A model generated the notes under the pieces. It worked only from the letters and a program-made list of their open reading frames with translations. It had not been told where the DNA came from and searched no databases. The position numbers were made by a program, and so were the translations under genes. Below, piece by piece: positions 7,694 through 15,506 of a DNA stretch of 37,802 nt. Source of the stretch: Bacteroidales bacterium (GTDB lineage Bacteria > Bacteroidota > Bacteroidia > Bacteroidales > CAIWKO01); NCBI GenBank assembly GCA_023228145.1, contig JALOBU010000031.1, positions 1 through 37,802 of the forward strand. The letters run 5' to 3'. The number at the start of each line of letters is the position of its first letter. Positions within the stretch are counted from its first letter, which is position 1.

Positions 7694-8356
7694 TCAATCC
7701 GTTTTCTTTTGCCCTGTGAAGATTAATAATTTTTCATTTTGATTTTTGTAATAGGAGTTGTATGATGAAAATTCCCAATCCTCTGGTTTCTTTACCAAGC
7801 CTGCTTTAACAGGGTTGTTATGTATATAGTTAAAACAAACTTGCGAATACTCTTTTGCGGGATTCGGAACATTAATCAATGCTCCCTGATTGGTGTTGAA
7901 AAAGGAAGGCGAAATACCTGAACTTTTTGTAAGGCACTCCGCTTTGGTTTCTTCGCGAAATAAACCACCGCTTCTGTTTTCCTGATTATTAACAGCACGT
8001 GTATAAGAGCGAAGCATAATGCCTATTGCAGAATTAAAATCCCTCCGCTTACTGTCGGGGTGACTGACTCCTGCGTTTGGCTTGCGCGCAGTCACCCCGA
8101 CAGTTTCTCCATCTTTATCGTATGGCTTTTGCGCAGTTTCCCCGACAGTTTCTCCAATAATTACCTCGTTCACATACACCATCAGATGAAAATGATTCGG
8201 CATCAGGCAATACGCCAGCACATCCGCATAAGGCAAAACATGCATTTCCAGCTTTTTCAGAAAAAACAAATAGTTCTCTATTTTATAAAATATTTTTTCA
8301 CGGTTGTTGCCCTGGTTATAAATGTGGAAGATATGTTCTGTTTCAAAATGCATCAA
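7694..8356 (-). CDS. REP-associated tyrosine transposase (RAYT, Y1/HUH family)
   Basis: This 220-residue Y1 transposase-like protein has the HUH metal motif in MPNHFHLMVYV (His55, His57), the catalytic tyrosine motif MLRSYTRAVN (Tyr118) and the C-terminal YIHNNPVKAG segment usual in this family. RAYTs nick single-stranded REP palindromes. Residues about 69-102 are an in-frame insertion encoded by REP DNA (8051-8149), between the HUH and Tyr motifs, so the gene contains copies of its own presumed substrate. It lies 10-11 bp from both neighbours inside the cas gene cluster, in the same direction. Whether the insert leaves the enzyme active is unknown. Confidence 0.88.
   Translation of the reverse strand: MMHFETEHIFHIYNQGNNREKIFYKIENYLFFLKKLEMHVLPYADVLAYCLMPNHFHLMVYVNEVIIGETVGETAQKPYDKDGETVGVTARKPNAGVSHPDSKRRDFNSAIGIMLRSYTRAVNNQENRSGGLFREETKAECLTKSSGISPSFFNTNQGALINVPNPAKEYSQVCFNYIHNNPVKAGLVKKPEDWEFSSYNSYYKNQNEKLLIFTGQKKTD
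8051..8149. repeat. REP palindrome plus partial copy inside the transposase gene
   Basis: A full palindrome has 16-bp arms at 8051-8066 and 8089-8104, identical to those at 6234-6287, with a related 22-bp loop. A diverged half copy follows: loop core TATGGCTTTTGCG and an arm ending CCCCGACAGT at 8140-8149. Both are in frame with the transposase and read as two ETVG(V/E)TA(R/Q)KP segments. Confidence 0.85.
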
Positions 8357-8366
8357 TAAAATAGTA

Positions 8367-8828
8367 CTATCTGATTACAAAAGGTTCACCGTCTTTACCG
8401 AATTCAATATCTATCAATTCTATGTCTTCGGTATCTTCTTCTAAAATATATTGTGAGATATTAAAATCTTTACAAAACTTAAAGCCATTGTCTTCTGCAA
8501 AAGCATTGGCGCCATAAATAATATTATGAACCAAAACATAGTCTGTTTCAATCATCTCAGCTTCATTTGCTTTTTCAACTATTTCATCCACTTCGTTTTT
8601 ATCAATATGGAATTTATAAGCACTGTCTTTGGTGCCAAGTGCAAAAATATCAACAAGGAAAATTCCTATGGTGTATTTACCTGTTTTATGCAATCGGGTA
8701 ACTATTATGGATGCAAGTCCTATTTCCTGCCAGTTTACATTGATATAACATTTGTCAATGGGCAGGTTTCTGGAAAAGTTTTTTATGTAGTTTTCAGGGG
8801 ATACTTTTTGCTGTTTTTTATGGCTCAT
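8367..8828 (-). CDS. Conserved small protein of unknown function in the cas cluster
   Basis: This 153-residue soluble alpha/beta protein has no signal peptide or membrane segment. The clearest block is VLVHNIIYGANAFAEDNGFK near residues 99-118, followed by KDFNISQYILEEDTEDIELIDIEFGKDG, an acidic C-terminal half that looks like a conserved fold, but I cannot name a function. It sits 27 bp after the nucleotidyltransferase gene and 10 bp before the transposase gene, so it is probably co-transcribed with cas9. It is not a standard II-C component. Confidence 0.75.
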   Translation of the reverse strand: MSHKKQQKVSPENYIKNFSRNLPIDKCYINVNWQEIGLASIIVTRLHKTGKYTIGIFLVDIFALGTKDSAYKFHIDKNEVDEIVEKANEAEMIETDYVLVHNIIYGANAFAEDNGFKFCKDFNISQYILEEDTEDIELIDIEFGKDGEPFVIR

Positions 8829-8855
8829 AAAATATTTTTTTTGAATTGCATAAAT

Positions 8856-9326
8856 TCATCTTTTATCTTTCCTCACTTTAATGAGTTGTTCAACATCTGC
8901 TTTGTCCTTGAGCCGTCCTGTAACTATTTTGCTTGTTATCAAATCATCATACATTAGCACGGGAAACTTATAATTCTCTAATTTAAGAAATACCTTACGG
9001 CTAAAGGCCTCATCAAAATTCAGCCCCTCAATGCGGGTTAAAAAATCAATACGCTCAGGTTCCTCTCCTATATGAAATATTACAACGTCGCTGAAGTTTA
9101 ATTTTTCAATAATTTTTATGTCACCTGGATTGAATTTTAATTGTGTAAACACTTCCATAAGTTTGATTTTGTTCTCTTCTGTTGGGCGAAGCCATACGTC
9201 CATATCGCCGGTAGTTCTTACATAACCGTGGAATATCACGGCATATCCGCCTACAAGGATAAAATCTACCTTGTATTCGAGCAAGGCGGCGAGCATTTCC
9301 TGATGTGCAGGGTGTGTTATATTCAT
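8856..9326 (-). CDS. MNT-type nucleotidyltransferase coupled to cas9
   Basis: This 156-residue minimal nucleotidyltransferase has the polymerase-beta signature at residues 20-46: FILVGGYAVIFHGY, then the metal-binding pair Asp-x-Asp in TTGDMDVW. A later acidic site is RIDFLTRIEG. Small proteins of this kind often work with a short helical partner and some act as toxin-antitoxin modules. Its ATG overlaps the cas9 stop codon (ATGA), so translation is probably coupled to Cas9. The last 41 residues of Cas9 resemble the expected short partner. Substrate and effect (for example NMP transfer to a protein or tRNA) are unknown. Confidence 0.85.
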   Translation of the reverse strand: MNITHPAHQEMLAALLEYKVDFILVGGYAVIFHGYVRTTGDMDVWLRPTEENKIKLMEVFTQLKFNPGDIKIIEKLNFSDVVIFHIGEEPERIDFLTRIEGLNFDEAFSRKVFLKLENYKFPVLMYDDLITSKIVTGRLKDKADVEQLIKVRKDKR

Positions 9327-12300
9327 AAATCAAGGATTATTTTTTTTGTTGACCAATCGGGTTTAACAAATTTGTAAAAGCGGTTCATCAATTCCAGGAA
9401 CCTTTCAAATCGTTTTTCGGGTGTGAGTTTCGCCCAGTAATTGAGTTGAGAATTTTCGACATCATCAGGTGATTTAGAAATTGTGATTTTTTTTGTTGAA
9501 GTATATGGAGCAGCAGGTTCTTCAGCAGGATTATTACTGTTGTATGAATTTGTATTTGATTTTTTTGATGGAATGCTTGGTGAGACATTGCCGAGGCGGT
9601 CAACGTTAATTTTTATACAAATCTCCTTTATTGACTTTTGATCATATGAAGCAGTTTTATCATCATATGACCCAGAAAGCTTTTGTTTTTTTTCATTCCA
9701 ATTTAAATCCATTTCTTTGGGGTAAATACTTTTTGCAAATGAGTTTTTAGAGAAATAAACAGTTACACCTGAAAAATCATTCACATTGTACATTCTTTCT
9801 ATTTTATTTTTATCAACCTTTCGAAAATCAATAAGATGCGGCATTTCAATTTCTTCTTGTTTCGGAATGTAAACCAAATCTAAAGGAGATAAGAAATCAG
9901 ACAAAGTAAATCCTTCATCATTCATTTCAGGAATCGCTTGTGACCCTTGTTTTAACCTTTCAATTACAATATTTAGAGGTATTGAATCATAACTCCGTTT
10001 ACCATCTTTTGATTCATAAACAGCAAAAAACAAGTTAGTACCTTTGGCTGCTTCAACATATTTATCTTTCTTATTTCCACTTTCACCCAATGGGAATTTA
10101 CTTCCAAGTTCAAAAATTCTGACCTTTTTAATTGGTTTGTGAGCTTTACCGTCATTAAATTGTTTGATATTAGCGTTCATTTCTTCCAAACCTTCTGGCG
10201 TGAAAGCAAGTTCCGGACTATTGTTTTTGTATGCCAGATAGTTTTTCAGGATTTTTTGTACGCCAGTATCTGTAATAGATTCTATGGACTTTAAATTAAA
10301 AGTAGTATCAATATCTTTTCTTGTAGCTGTAAGAATTTTTCCTTTAGGAACTTTTATCCGTTTTAAATCTACCTTACCAGAAACTGTTTCTTTGTGCAAT
10401 GGTTTTCGGATAGCCCAGTTCATACCTTTTTGTTTAATGGTTGCTCTTACTTTTTTACCATCTTTTTCAATCCACTTTTGGTAATTATTAGTTGCTTTGT
10501 TTATTACGCGAAGGTTTTGCTTGAAGCTGATTACTACAGTTTCCAATTCATTCTTTGCTTCAATTGTGAAATTATCCCATGGCTTTTTAAATTCTTTAAA
10601 AACATCTCTTTCAACTACTTTGTTTGTTTTCTTATCAATCCAAGATTCCTTAACTTTATGCCTTAATTTATTTTGCAAATCGTATCTCGAGGTCTCTGAT
10701 TTTGCTGATTGATTATTCAAAAGATTTACATGGTCTCTTGTCATACAAGCAATTACCAAAGCATCCATAGCATGATGCCGGTGGTCAATCCTTTTCTTTT
10801 CGATTCTTTTTGAATCAATTGGAGAGTAGTCAACAGGTAAGAATTTTTGATGTTGCTCGTTCCAATATGTGAAGGCAGTACTGTTTGTAAGCCGATTCAT
10901 CCTTTCAAAACGAGGTAAAATTATTTCATTCCATACATCGTTCAACCCCCAATCCTGTTTTAATACCGATGTAATTTTACCATTCCCCGGAATGAGGTTT
11001 TTAGAGTTAACACCATCATCTTCTTTTTCCTCGCGTACAATATTCGATAGTATACCCGAAATGTACCTGCTGATATAACGAGTATCGTTCATTTGCCGTG
11101 CAATCATTTTCTCGGGAATATCATCCAGTAACAAATTTTGACGTTTGGTCTTGTTCTTGGAATAGTATTCGTTAATAAATTTTCTGTACTCTTCCTCTGT
11201 TAAGACTCTTGCTGTTTTTCCAAAACCTAATTCAATTTCCTGTCCAAAATGATTTTTTATAAATTCCAATCCAAGCTGTTTATCTTTCAATTGATTAACT
11301 GCCGACTCACAAATCACTTTGTTATTGAAGCTGTCGTCAAAATAACGTGATTTAGGAATTATATGCTCAATTTGATAATCCTCCGAGAATAAACGAACAA
11401 GCGGTATTATTTGCCCGGTATAAGGAGAACGATATTTCTGTTCAAGCCAAAGTTTATATCGTTGTAATTCCGATTTACTTGGCTGGGCTGTTTTGCTTAT
11501 TTTGATAATATCTTCCGGCAGGTCGGTAATTGAATTTAAAACTCCATCTTCATATATTCGCAGAGCTTCATGTTGTAATGGAGAGTATGGTCGTACATTT
11601 TCAACCGGTAATTTCCCGTCTGCATTCTCTTTCAGTTCCAACAATAATGCTTTAATCCGTAAATTTGTAGCTTCGTTTTTGCTTCCTTGTTCTGTTAGCC
11701 ATTTACGGTCTTCTGCAGTATTTTTCATTTCACGTCCTAATTCAACGTGTATTTCACTGAAAAAATCTTTCGCTCCTTGCCCGAATTGCTTCCATATATC
11801 CCTAACCATACGCAATGTTTCAGTAATCACCTGTTCAACAATTGGGTTACGCAGTGAATGTTGTTTGAAATTTTCAAGATATTGTTCCAGTTCGGCAGCA
11901 GAATTCCACTTCCCGGCAATATCAGCTTCAGAATGGCGATCGTAAATCACATAGCTTGCCAGCCATATAGGCAATCCTTGAAAATGAGTGTTGTCAGTAA
12001 GATTTATTGCTTTTTCTCTGACGCGGGTTTTAATGCTTTCATCGCATTCACCGGAAATAATCTTTTCAATTCGGTTTTGCGTTTTAGTATCAATAGCATC
12101 CCAATTCCAATACTTGCCGAGCCTAATTAATGGCAGAAGTTTTTTAATAGCCTTTTCGGAATAAGCTCCGTATTCGCTTGGGAATGGCGGAAACTTCCTG
12201 AATTCTTCAATAAAAGAGTTTTTGTCCAACTTATATTTGCCAGCGAATGTTTCTAATGCTTTTTCATACTGCTTCTTGTCTGTTACTGAATAGATAATAT

Positions 12301-14023
12301 GCCACAAATGTTGCTCTATTTCTGAAGTCAGAAAATTGGCAGGAATATTTTTGACTTTTTCCAATCTTCGTCTGATTTCATAACCGGTTGTATTGCACGG
12401 ATATTTTTTCGAGTTATCTTCTTCTTTTGAATCGTCAAAAACATAGTTCCAGCGATATTTTGCAATTTCTTTTTCAACTTCCTTGTTGAAGCCGGTTGGT
12501 TTAGCACTTGGAAATTTCTCTTTTAATGCTGGGCTGACCAAATGTTTCAGAATATCTTTATGTCCAACCTCTTTTTGTGTCATCAGAAAATCAAAAAGAT
12601 TGACAACATCATGCGAGTTTCTTAAAAATTCAGCAGTTACATCTGTATCATCTGCTTTCAGGTATATTTTTAGGTTCGAGAGCCATTGCCACACACGAAA
12701 TTCCTGATAAAGCGGGTGGGATTTAGGAATAGTTTTCAAATATTCCTTTACCTGATTGCCGTCTTTGTTTTTATAGATTCGATATTCCAACGAACAATTG
12801 CCAATAGAAGATTTTTGACTACGGAGCGGACGTTGGTAAAAAATAATATCTTCAACAAACAAATGTACAAAATCCCTTTTGCTCAAAACGAGTTGTTGAG
12901 CCTCATTATTCCGATATAGTTCGCGTACACAATCGTTATACAAATCATCAGTAAATAACTCAGGTTGTAATTCAATCTGCTTCTTGAGAATGGCAATTAA
13001 TTCGTCTTTATAAAACTTACGCTCAATAGTTCGAACTAATTTGCCTCGTATTTTTTGAGAAGGGTTTTTGAGTAAATTATTATAAATATATGTACCTACT
13101 GTTGTACCAGCATCTTTTATTTCTTTTTCTGTTTTTATTTTTATGAGTTTCCATTTTTTCTCCCAGTCTTCTTCGGTGGGGATAGAGAATCTTCTCTTTA
13201 AAGTTCCATCATCTTCAAACCTATCATTACCATCTTTATCCAAATCAATTGTTGCGATAATATTTTTTTGCAATCCAACCCAATTAGGTACTTCTTTGGA
13301 AAAATACTTGCCAATATCTCCATTTTCAAGAGTGATTTGTATAACTTTCAAACCTTTATATATTGAGCCCGTTTCAACAATGCTGTTAATAATTTGTGTA
13401 TCGAAGTATATTCTTGTTTGAGCGGTTCTCGTTGCATCTGCATCATCCTCACCCCGCAATTGATAATAACCCCGCTTTTGATTGAAGTTTAGGATTATCC
13501 AGGCCAATTCTTCTTTTGTAATCTTTTGGCTCAATGCTTTCTTTCGCAAATAATAAATCGTCCAATCGTAAGGTATCTTTGTTTCTTTTCCGTTTGTCTT
13601 TGTGTAAAATAATTGAGGTTGCGATTGTTTAAAATCTTTCAACATTTCCTCAAATGAGTTTTTAAATATAAAATCTCGGTTATAAGTCAGTTTTGGTTCA
13701 GATTCATCCACAAACTGGCCGTAATGTTTATCGAAATCTATTTTCTGAGCATAATGTTCGGGTAAGAAACCCAATACATTTAGTACTCGATGTAATCTTT
13801 CACGCCTTAGTAAATTTCTTTCCCTGATACGGCGGATTCCTCTATAACTTGTTCGTGCTGCGGTTTGCGTTTCCAATGGTTTCCCGCCAGAAAATGTATC
13901 TAAAACATCCTGAGTCATCGGAATTATCCTACTTCCCATTCCCAAAATCTTCTTTTCATCGGCATCCACCAATGCCCACCCAATACTATTAGTACCTAAG
14001 TCTAATCCTAAAATCTTTTTCAT
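9323..14023 (-). CDS. cas9: Cas9 (type II-C) with a C-terminal extension
   Basis: This 1566-residue RNA-guided nuclease cuts DNA matching array spacers. RuvC-I is KILGLDLGTNSIGWA (Asp8). The arginine-rich bridge helix is residues 57-77. RuvC-II is HVELGREM (Glu761), the HNH domain contains YQIEHIIPKS (His887), and RuvC-III is HRHHAMDAL (His1083, Asp1087). All catalytic residues are present. A conserved-looking end, NVDRLGNVSP, falls near 1474-1483. Beyond it lie about 40 residues of Ser/Asn/Pro-rich linker and then 1526-1566, QLNYWAKLTPEKRFERFLEL onward, a compact helical domain not expected in Cas9. The gene overlaps the nucleotidyltransferase by 4 bp and is divergent from the tracrRNA. Length is at the upper end for II-C. 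Confidence 0.97.
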   Translation of the reverse strand: MKKILGLDLGTNSIGWALVDADEKKILGMGSRIIPMTQDVLDTFSGGKPLETQTAARTSYRGIRRIRERNLLRRERLHRVLNVLGFLPEHYAQKIDFDKHYGQFVDESEPKLTYNRDFIFKNSFEEMLKDFKQSQPQLFYTKTNGKETKIPYDWTIYYLRKKALSQKITKEELAWIILNFNQKRGYYQLRGEDDADATRTAQTRIYFDTQIINSIVETGSIYKGLKVIQITLENGDIGKYFSKEVPNWVGLQKNIIATIDLDKDGNDRFEDDGTLKRRFSIPTEEDWEKKWKLIKIKTEKEIKDAGTTVGTYIYNNLLKNPSQKIRGKLVRTIERKFYKDELIAILKKQIELQPELFTDDLYNDCVRELYRNNEAQQLVLSKRDFVHLFVEDIIFYQRPLRSQKSSIGNCSLEYRIYKNKDGNQVKEYLKTIPKSHPLYQEFRVWQWLSNLKIYLKADDTDVTAEFLRNSHDVVNLFDFLMTQKEVGHKDILKHLVSPALKEKFPSAKPTGFNKEVEKEIAKYRWNYVFDDSKEEDNSKKYPCNTTGYEIRRRLEKVKNIPANFLTSEIEQHLWHIIYSVTDKKQYEKALETFAGKYKLDKNSFIEEFRKFPPFPSEYGAYSEKAIKKLLPLIRLGKYWNWDAIDTKTQNRIEKIISGECDESIKTRVREKAINLTDNTHFQGLPIWLASYVIYDRHSEADIAGKWNSAAELEQYLENFKQHSLRNPIVEQVITETLRMVRDIWKQFGQGAKDFFSEIHVELGREMKNTAEDRKWLTEQGSKNEATNLRIKALLLELKENADGKLPVENVRPYSPLQHEALRIYEDGVLNSITDLPEDIIKISKTAQPSKSELQRYKLWLEQKYRSPYTGQIIPLVRLFSEDYQIEHIIPKSRYFDDSFNNKVICESAVNQLKDKQLGLEFIKNHFGQEIELGFGKTARVLTEEEYRKFINEYYSKNKTKRQNLLLDDIPEKMIARQMNDTRYISRYISGILSNIVREEKEDDGVNSKNLIPGNGKITSVLKQDWGLNDVWNEIILPRFERMNRLTNSTAFTYWNEQHQKFLPVDYSPIDSKRIEKKRIDHRHHAMDALVIACMTRDHVNLLNNQSAKSETSRYDLQNKLRHKVKESWIDKKTNKVVERDVFKEFKKPWDNFTIEAKNELETVVISFKQNLRVINKATNNYQKWIEKDGKKVRATIKQKGMNWAIRKPLHKETVSGKVDLKRIKVPKGKILTATRKDIDTTFNLKSIESITDTGVQKILKNYLAYKNNSPELAFTPEGLEEMNANIKQFNDGKAHKPIKKVRIFELGSKFPLGESGNKKDKYVEAAKGTNLFFAVYESKDGKRSYDSIPLNIVIERLKQGSQAIPEMNDEGFTLSDFLSPLDLVYIPKQEEIEMPHLIDFRKVDKNKIERMYNVNDFSGVTVYFSKNSFAKSIYPKEMDLNWNEKKQKLSGSYDDKTASYDQKSIKEICIKINVDRLGNVSPSIPSKKSNTNSYNSNNPAEEPAAPYTSTKKITISKSPDDVENSQLNYWAKLTPEKRFERFLELMNRFYKFVKPDWSTKKIILDL

Positions 14024-14058
14024 GCGTTAAAAATTTGTTATGAAAATACAAAAAAATA

Positions 14059-14089
14059 TTTGCAACTATAATTTTTATTTTTATTTTTG
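14059..14089 (+). promoter_or_regulatory. tracrRNA promoter
   Basis: TTTG at 14059-14062, then 19 bp, then TATTTTTG at 14082-14089: an exact Bacteroidetes promoter. Predicted transcription starts a few bases later, at or just before the anti-repeat. Confidence 0.75.
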
Positions 14090-14094
14090 TAATT

Positions 14095-14177
14095 GAATTA
14101 GAAGCAAATCACAATAAGGATTATTCCGTTGTGAAAACATTTAAGGCGGTTCGCCAATTGGTGAATCGCCTTTTTTT
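14095..14177 (+). ncRNA. tracrRNA
   Basis: The anti-repeat GAATTAGAAGCAAATCACAA (14095-14114) pairs with positions 2-22 of the CRISPR repeat, with a single-base deletion in the tracrRNA that makes one bulge. It is followed by a short GGATTATTCC nexus-like hairpin (14118-14127), a single-stranded linker and a terminator hairpin (13-bp stem 14143-14155 / 14160-14172, loop AATT) with a T run. The RNA should guide crRNA maturation and Cas9 loading. It is divergent from cas9, separated by about 70 bp. Length of about 83 nt is reasonable for II-C. Confidence 0.9.
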
Positions 14178-14236
14178 ATTACATGCAATTTCTTTCTTTT
14201 TATAAAAAAAAATACCGGCAAACTCAATAAAAATTA

Positions 14237-14244
14237 TATTTTTG
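14237..14244 (+). promoter_or_regulatory. -7 element for the SpoIID-like gene
   Basis: TATTTTTG matches TAnnTTTG. It lies 36 bp before the ATG at 14281 and so supports that start over an upstream in-frame one at 14242. No clear -33 box is seen. Confidence 0.4.
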
Positions 14245-14280
14245 TCCGTAGCTTATAAGTTCGTATTATTCTTTGTGAAG

Positions 14281-15432
14281 ATGAAAAAAATCAAATTGCT
14301 TCTTTTGTCCTTGATGTTTTATTTCCCGCTGGCTGGCACAGCCGGCACTTTTCTGGATGTGAGTATCTTCTCCTCTTATCAGATAAATGCATTAAATTTT
14401 ACTGTTGTTACAGGTAAATACACCCTTTTCGATGCCGATAAAATGATTACCGACATTGTAAGAGATGAAACACTCACATTCAAAATAAAAAATGATAGCA
14501 TACTGGTGAGCAAGGGTACTAAATACCTGGGCGCTTTTACTTCTCTGTACATCAGCGGCACCGCCTTGCTTAATAATTTTAAAATCAAGCCTCTGAATAA
14601 GGGCATCTCCGAACGATGTTACGATGACGATTTGAGGCTTACAGCTGCAGATGGTTTCTTTTTGCTGACCAATCATGTAGAGCTTGAGAATTATGTGGCC
14701 GGCGTGGTGCAATCCGAAGGCGGCGGCAGTTCTAAAGACCATGAATTTTTTCAGGTGCAGGCTATCACCTGCCGCACCTATGCCCTTAACAACATAAAAA
14801 AACACGCAAAAGAAGGTTTTAATTTGTGCGACAGCATTCATTGCCAGCTATACAATGGGCGCTGTAAAAACAATGAAATACTTGCCTCTGTCTATAAAAC
14901 TGCCGGAGAGGTTATTGTGGATAAAGGTAACAATATGATTTCTGCGGCATTTCATGCAAATTCGGGAGGTATGACTGTCAACTCCGAAGATATCTGGAAG
15001 ATACCTACTTCTTACCTCAAAGCTGTTGCGGATACGTTTTCGATCAAAATGCCCGGGTCAACATGGGAGTACCAGATATTGCAGAACAACTGGCTTGAAT
15101 ACTTGTCAAGCCGTTTTAATTACCCCGTGAATGACCCTGTTAAAAAAGAATATGCGCTTAATTTCAAACAGGAAAACCGAAAAGTTTTTTTCTCCGACAG
15201 CATTTTACTGAGCACAATTCGCTTTGACCTTGGCCTTAAATCAACATGGTTTTCCATTGAACATCAGGGCGCATATCTCATTTTTAAAGGGAAAGGCCAT
15301 GGACATGGTGTGGGATTAAGCCAGCAGGGAGCCATACGTATGGCACAGCTGGGATACAATTTTATTGACATCATTAAATTTTATTATAAGGACGTGGAAG
15401 TTGTAAATTATGACGAGCTGATGATTAAATGA
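14281..15432 (+). CDS. SpoIID/LytB-domain protein
   Basis: From the ATG at 14281 the protein has 383 residues and opens with a clean signal peptide (MKKIKLLLLSLMFYFPLAG). The SpoIID core is complete: ENYVAGVVQSEGG with the probable catalytic glutamate, FQVQAITCRTYAL, FHANSGGMT, and the C-terminal GHGHGVGLSQQGA. SpoIID proteins are lytic transglycosylases that cut glycan strands lacking stem peptides. In non-sporulating Bacteroidetes such exported proteins are taken to act in cell-wall remodelling in the periplasm. An upstream in-frame start at 14242 overlaps the promoter element and is less likely. ComEC follows after 74 bp. Confidence 0.9.
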   Translation: MKKIKLLLLSLMFYFPLAGTAGTFLDVSIFSSYQINALNFTVVTGKYTLFDADKMITDIVRDETLTFKIKNDSILVSKGTKYLGAFTSLYISGTALLNNFKIKPLNKGISERCYDDDLRLTAADGFFLLTNHVELENYVAGVVQSEGGGSSKDHEFFQVQAITCRTYALNNIKKHAKEGFNLCDSIHCQLYNGRCKNNEILASVYKTAGEVIVDKGNNMISAAFHANSGGMTVNSEDIWKIPTSYLKAVADTFSIKMPGSTWEYQILQNNWLEYLSSRFNYPVNDPVKKEYALNFKQENRKVFFSDSILLSTIRFDLGLKSTWFSIEHQGAYLIFKGKGHGHGVGLSQQGAIRMAQLGYNFIDIIKFYYKDVEVVNYDELMIK

Positions 15433-15506
15433 ACTTAAATCAGAAATAAAAATCATTTTAAAGCTTTTGGTATTCAAATTTTGTTAACCTTTCCCCTGAA
15501 AAACTC

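Noticed and set aside
9323..9570. Cas9 C-terminal tail as a frameshift joining cas9 to a separate small gene
   Set aside because: The frame is continuous through a plausible Ser/Asn/Pro linker with no start codon at the expected domain boundary, so a true fusion is more likely, although sequencing error cannot be excluded from sequence alone.
14242..14280. Upstream start of the SpoIID-like gene
   Set aside because: It overlaps the -7 element at 14237-14244 and would hide the signal peptide that begins cleanly at 14281.
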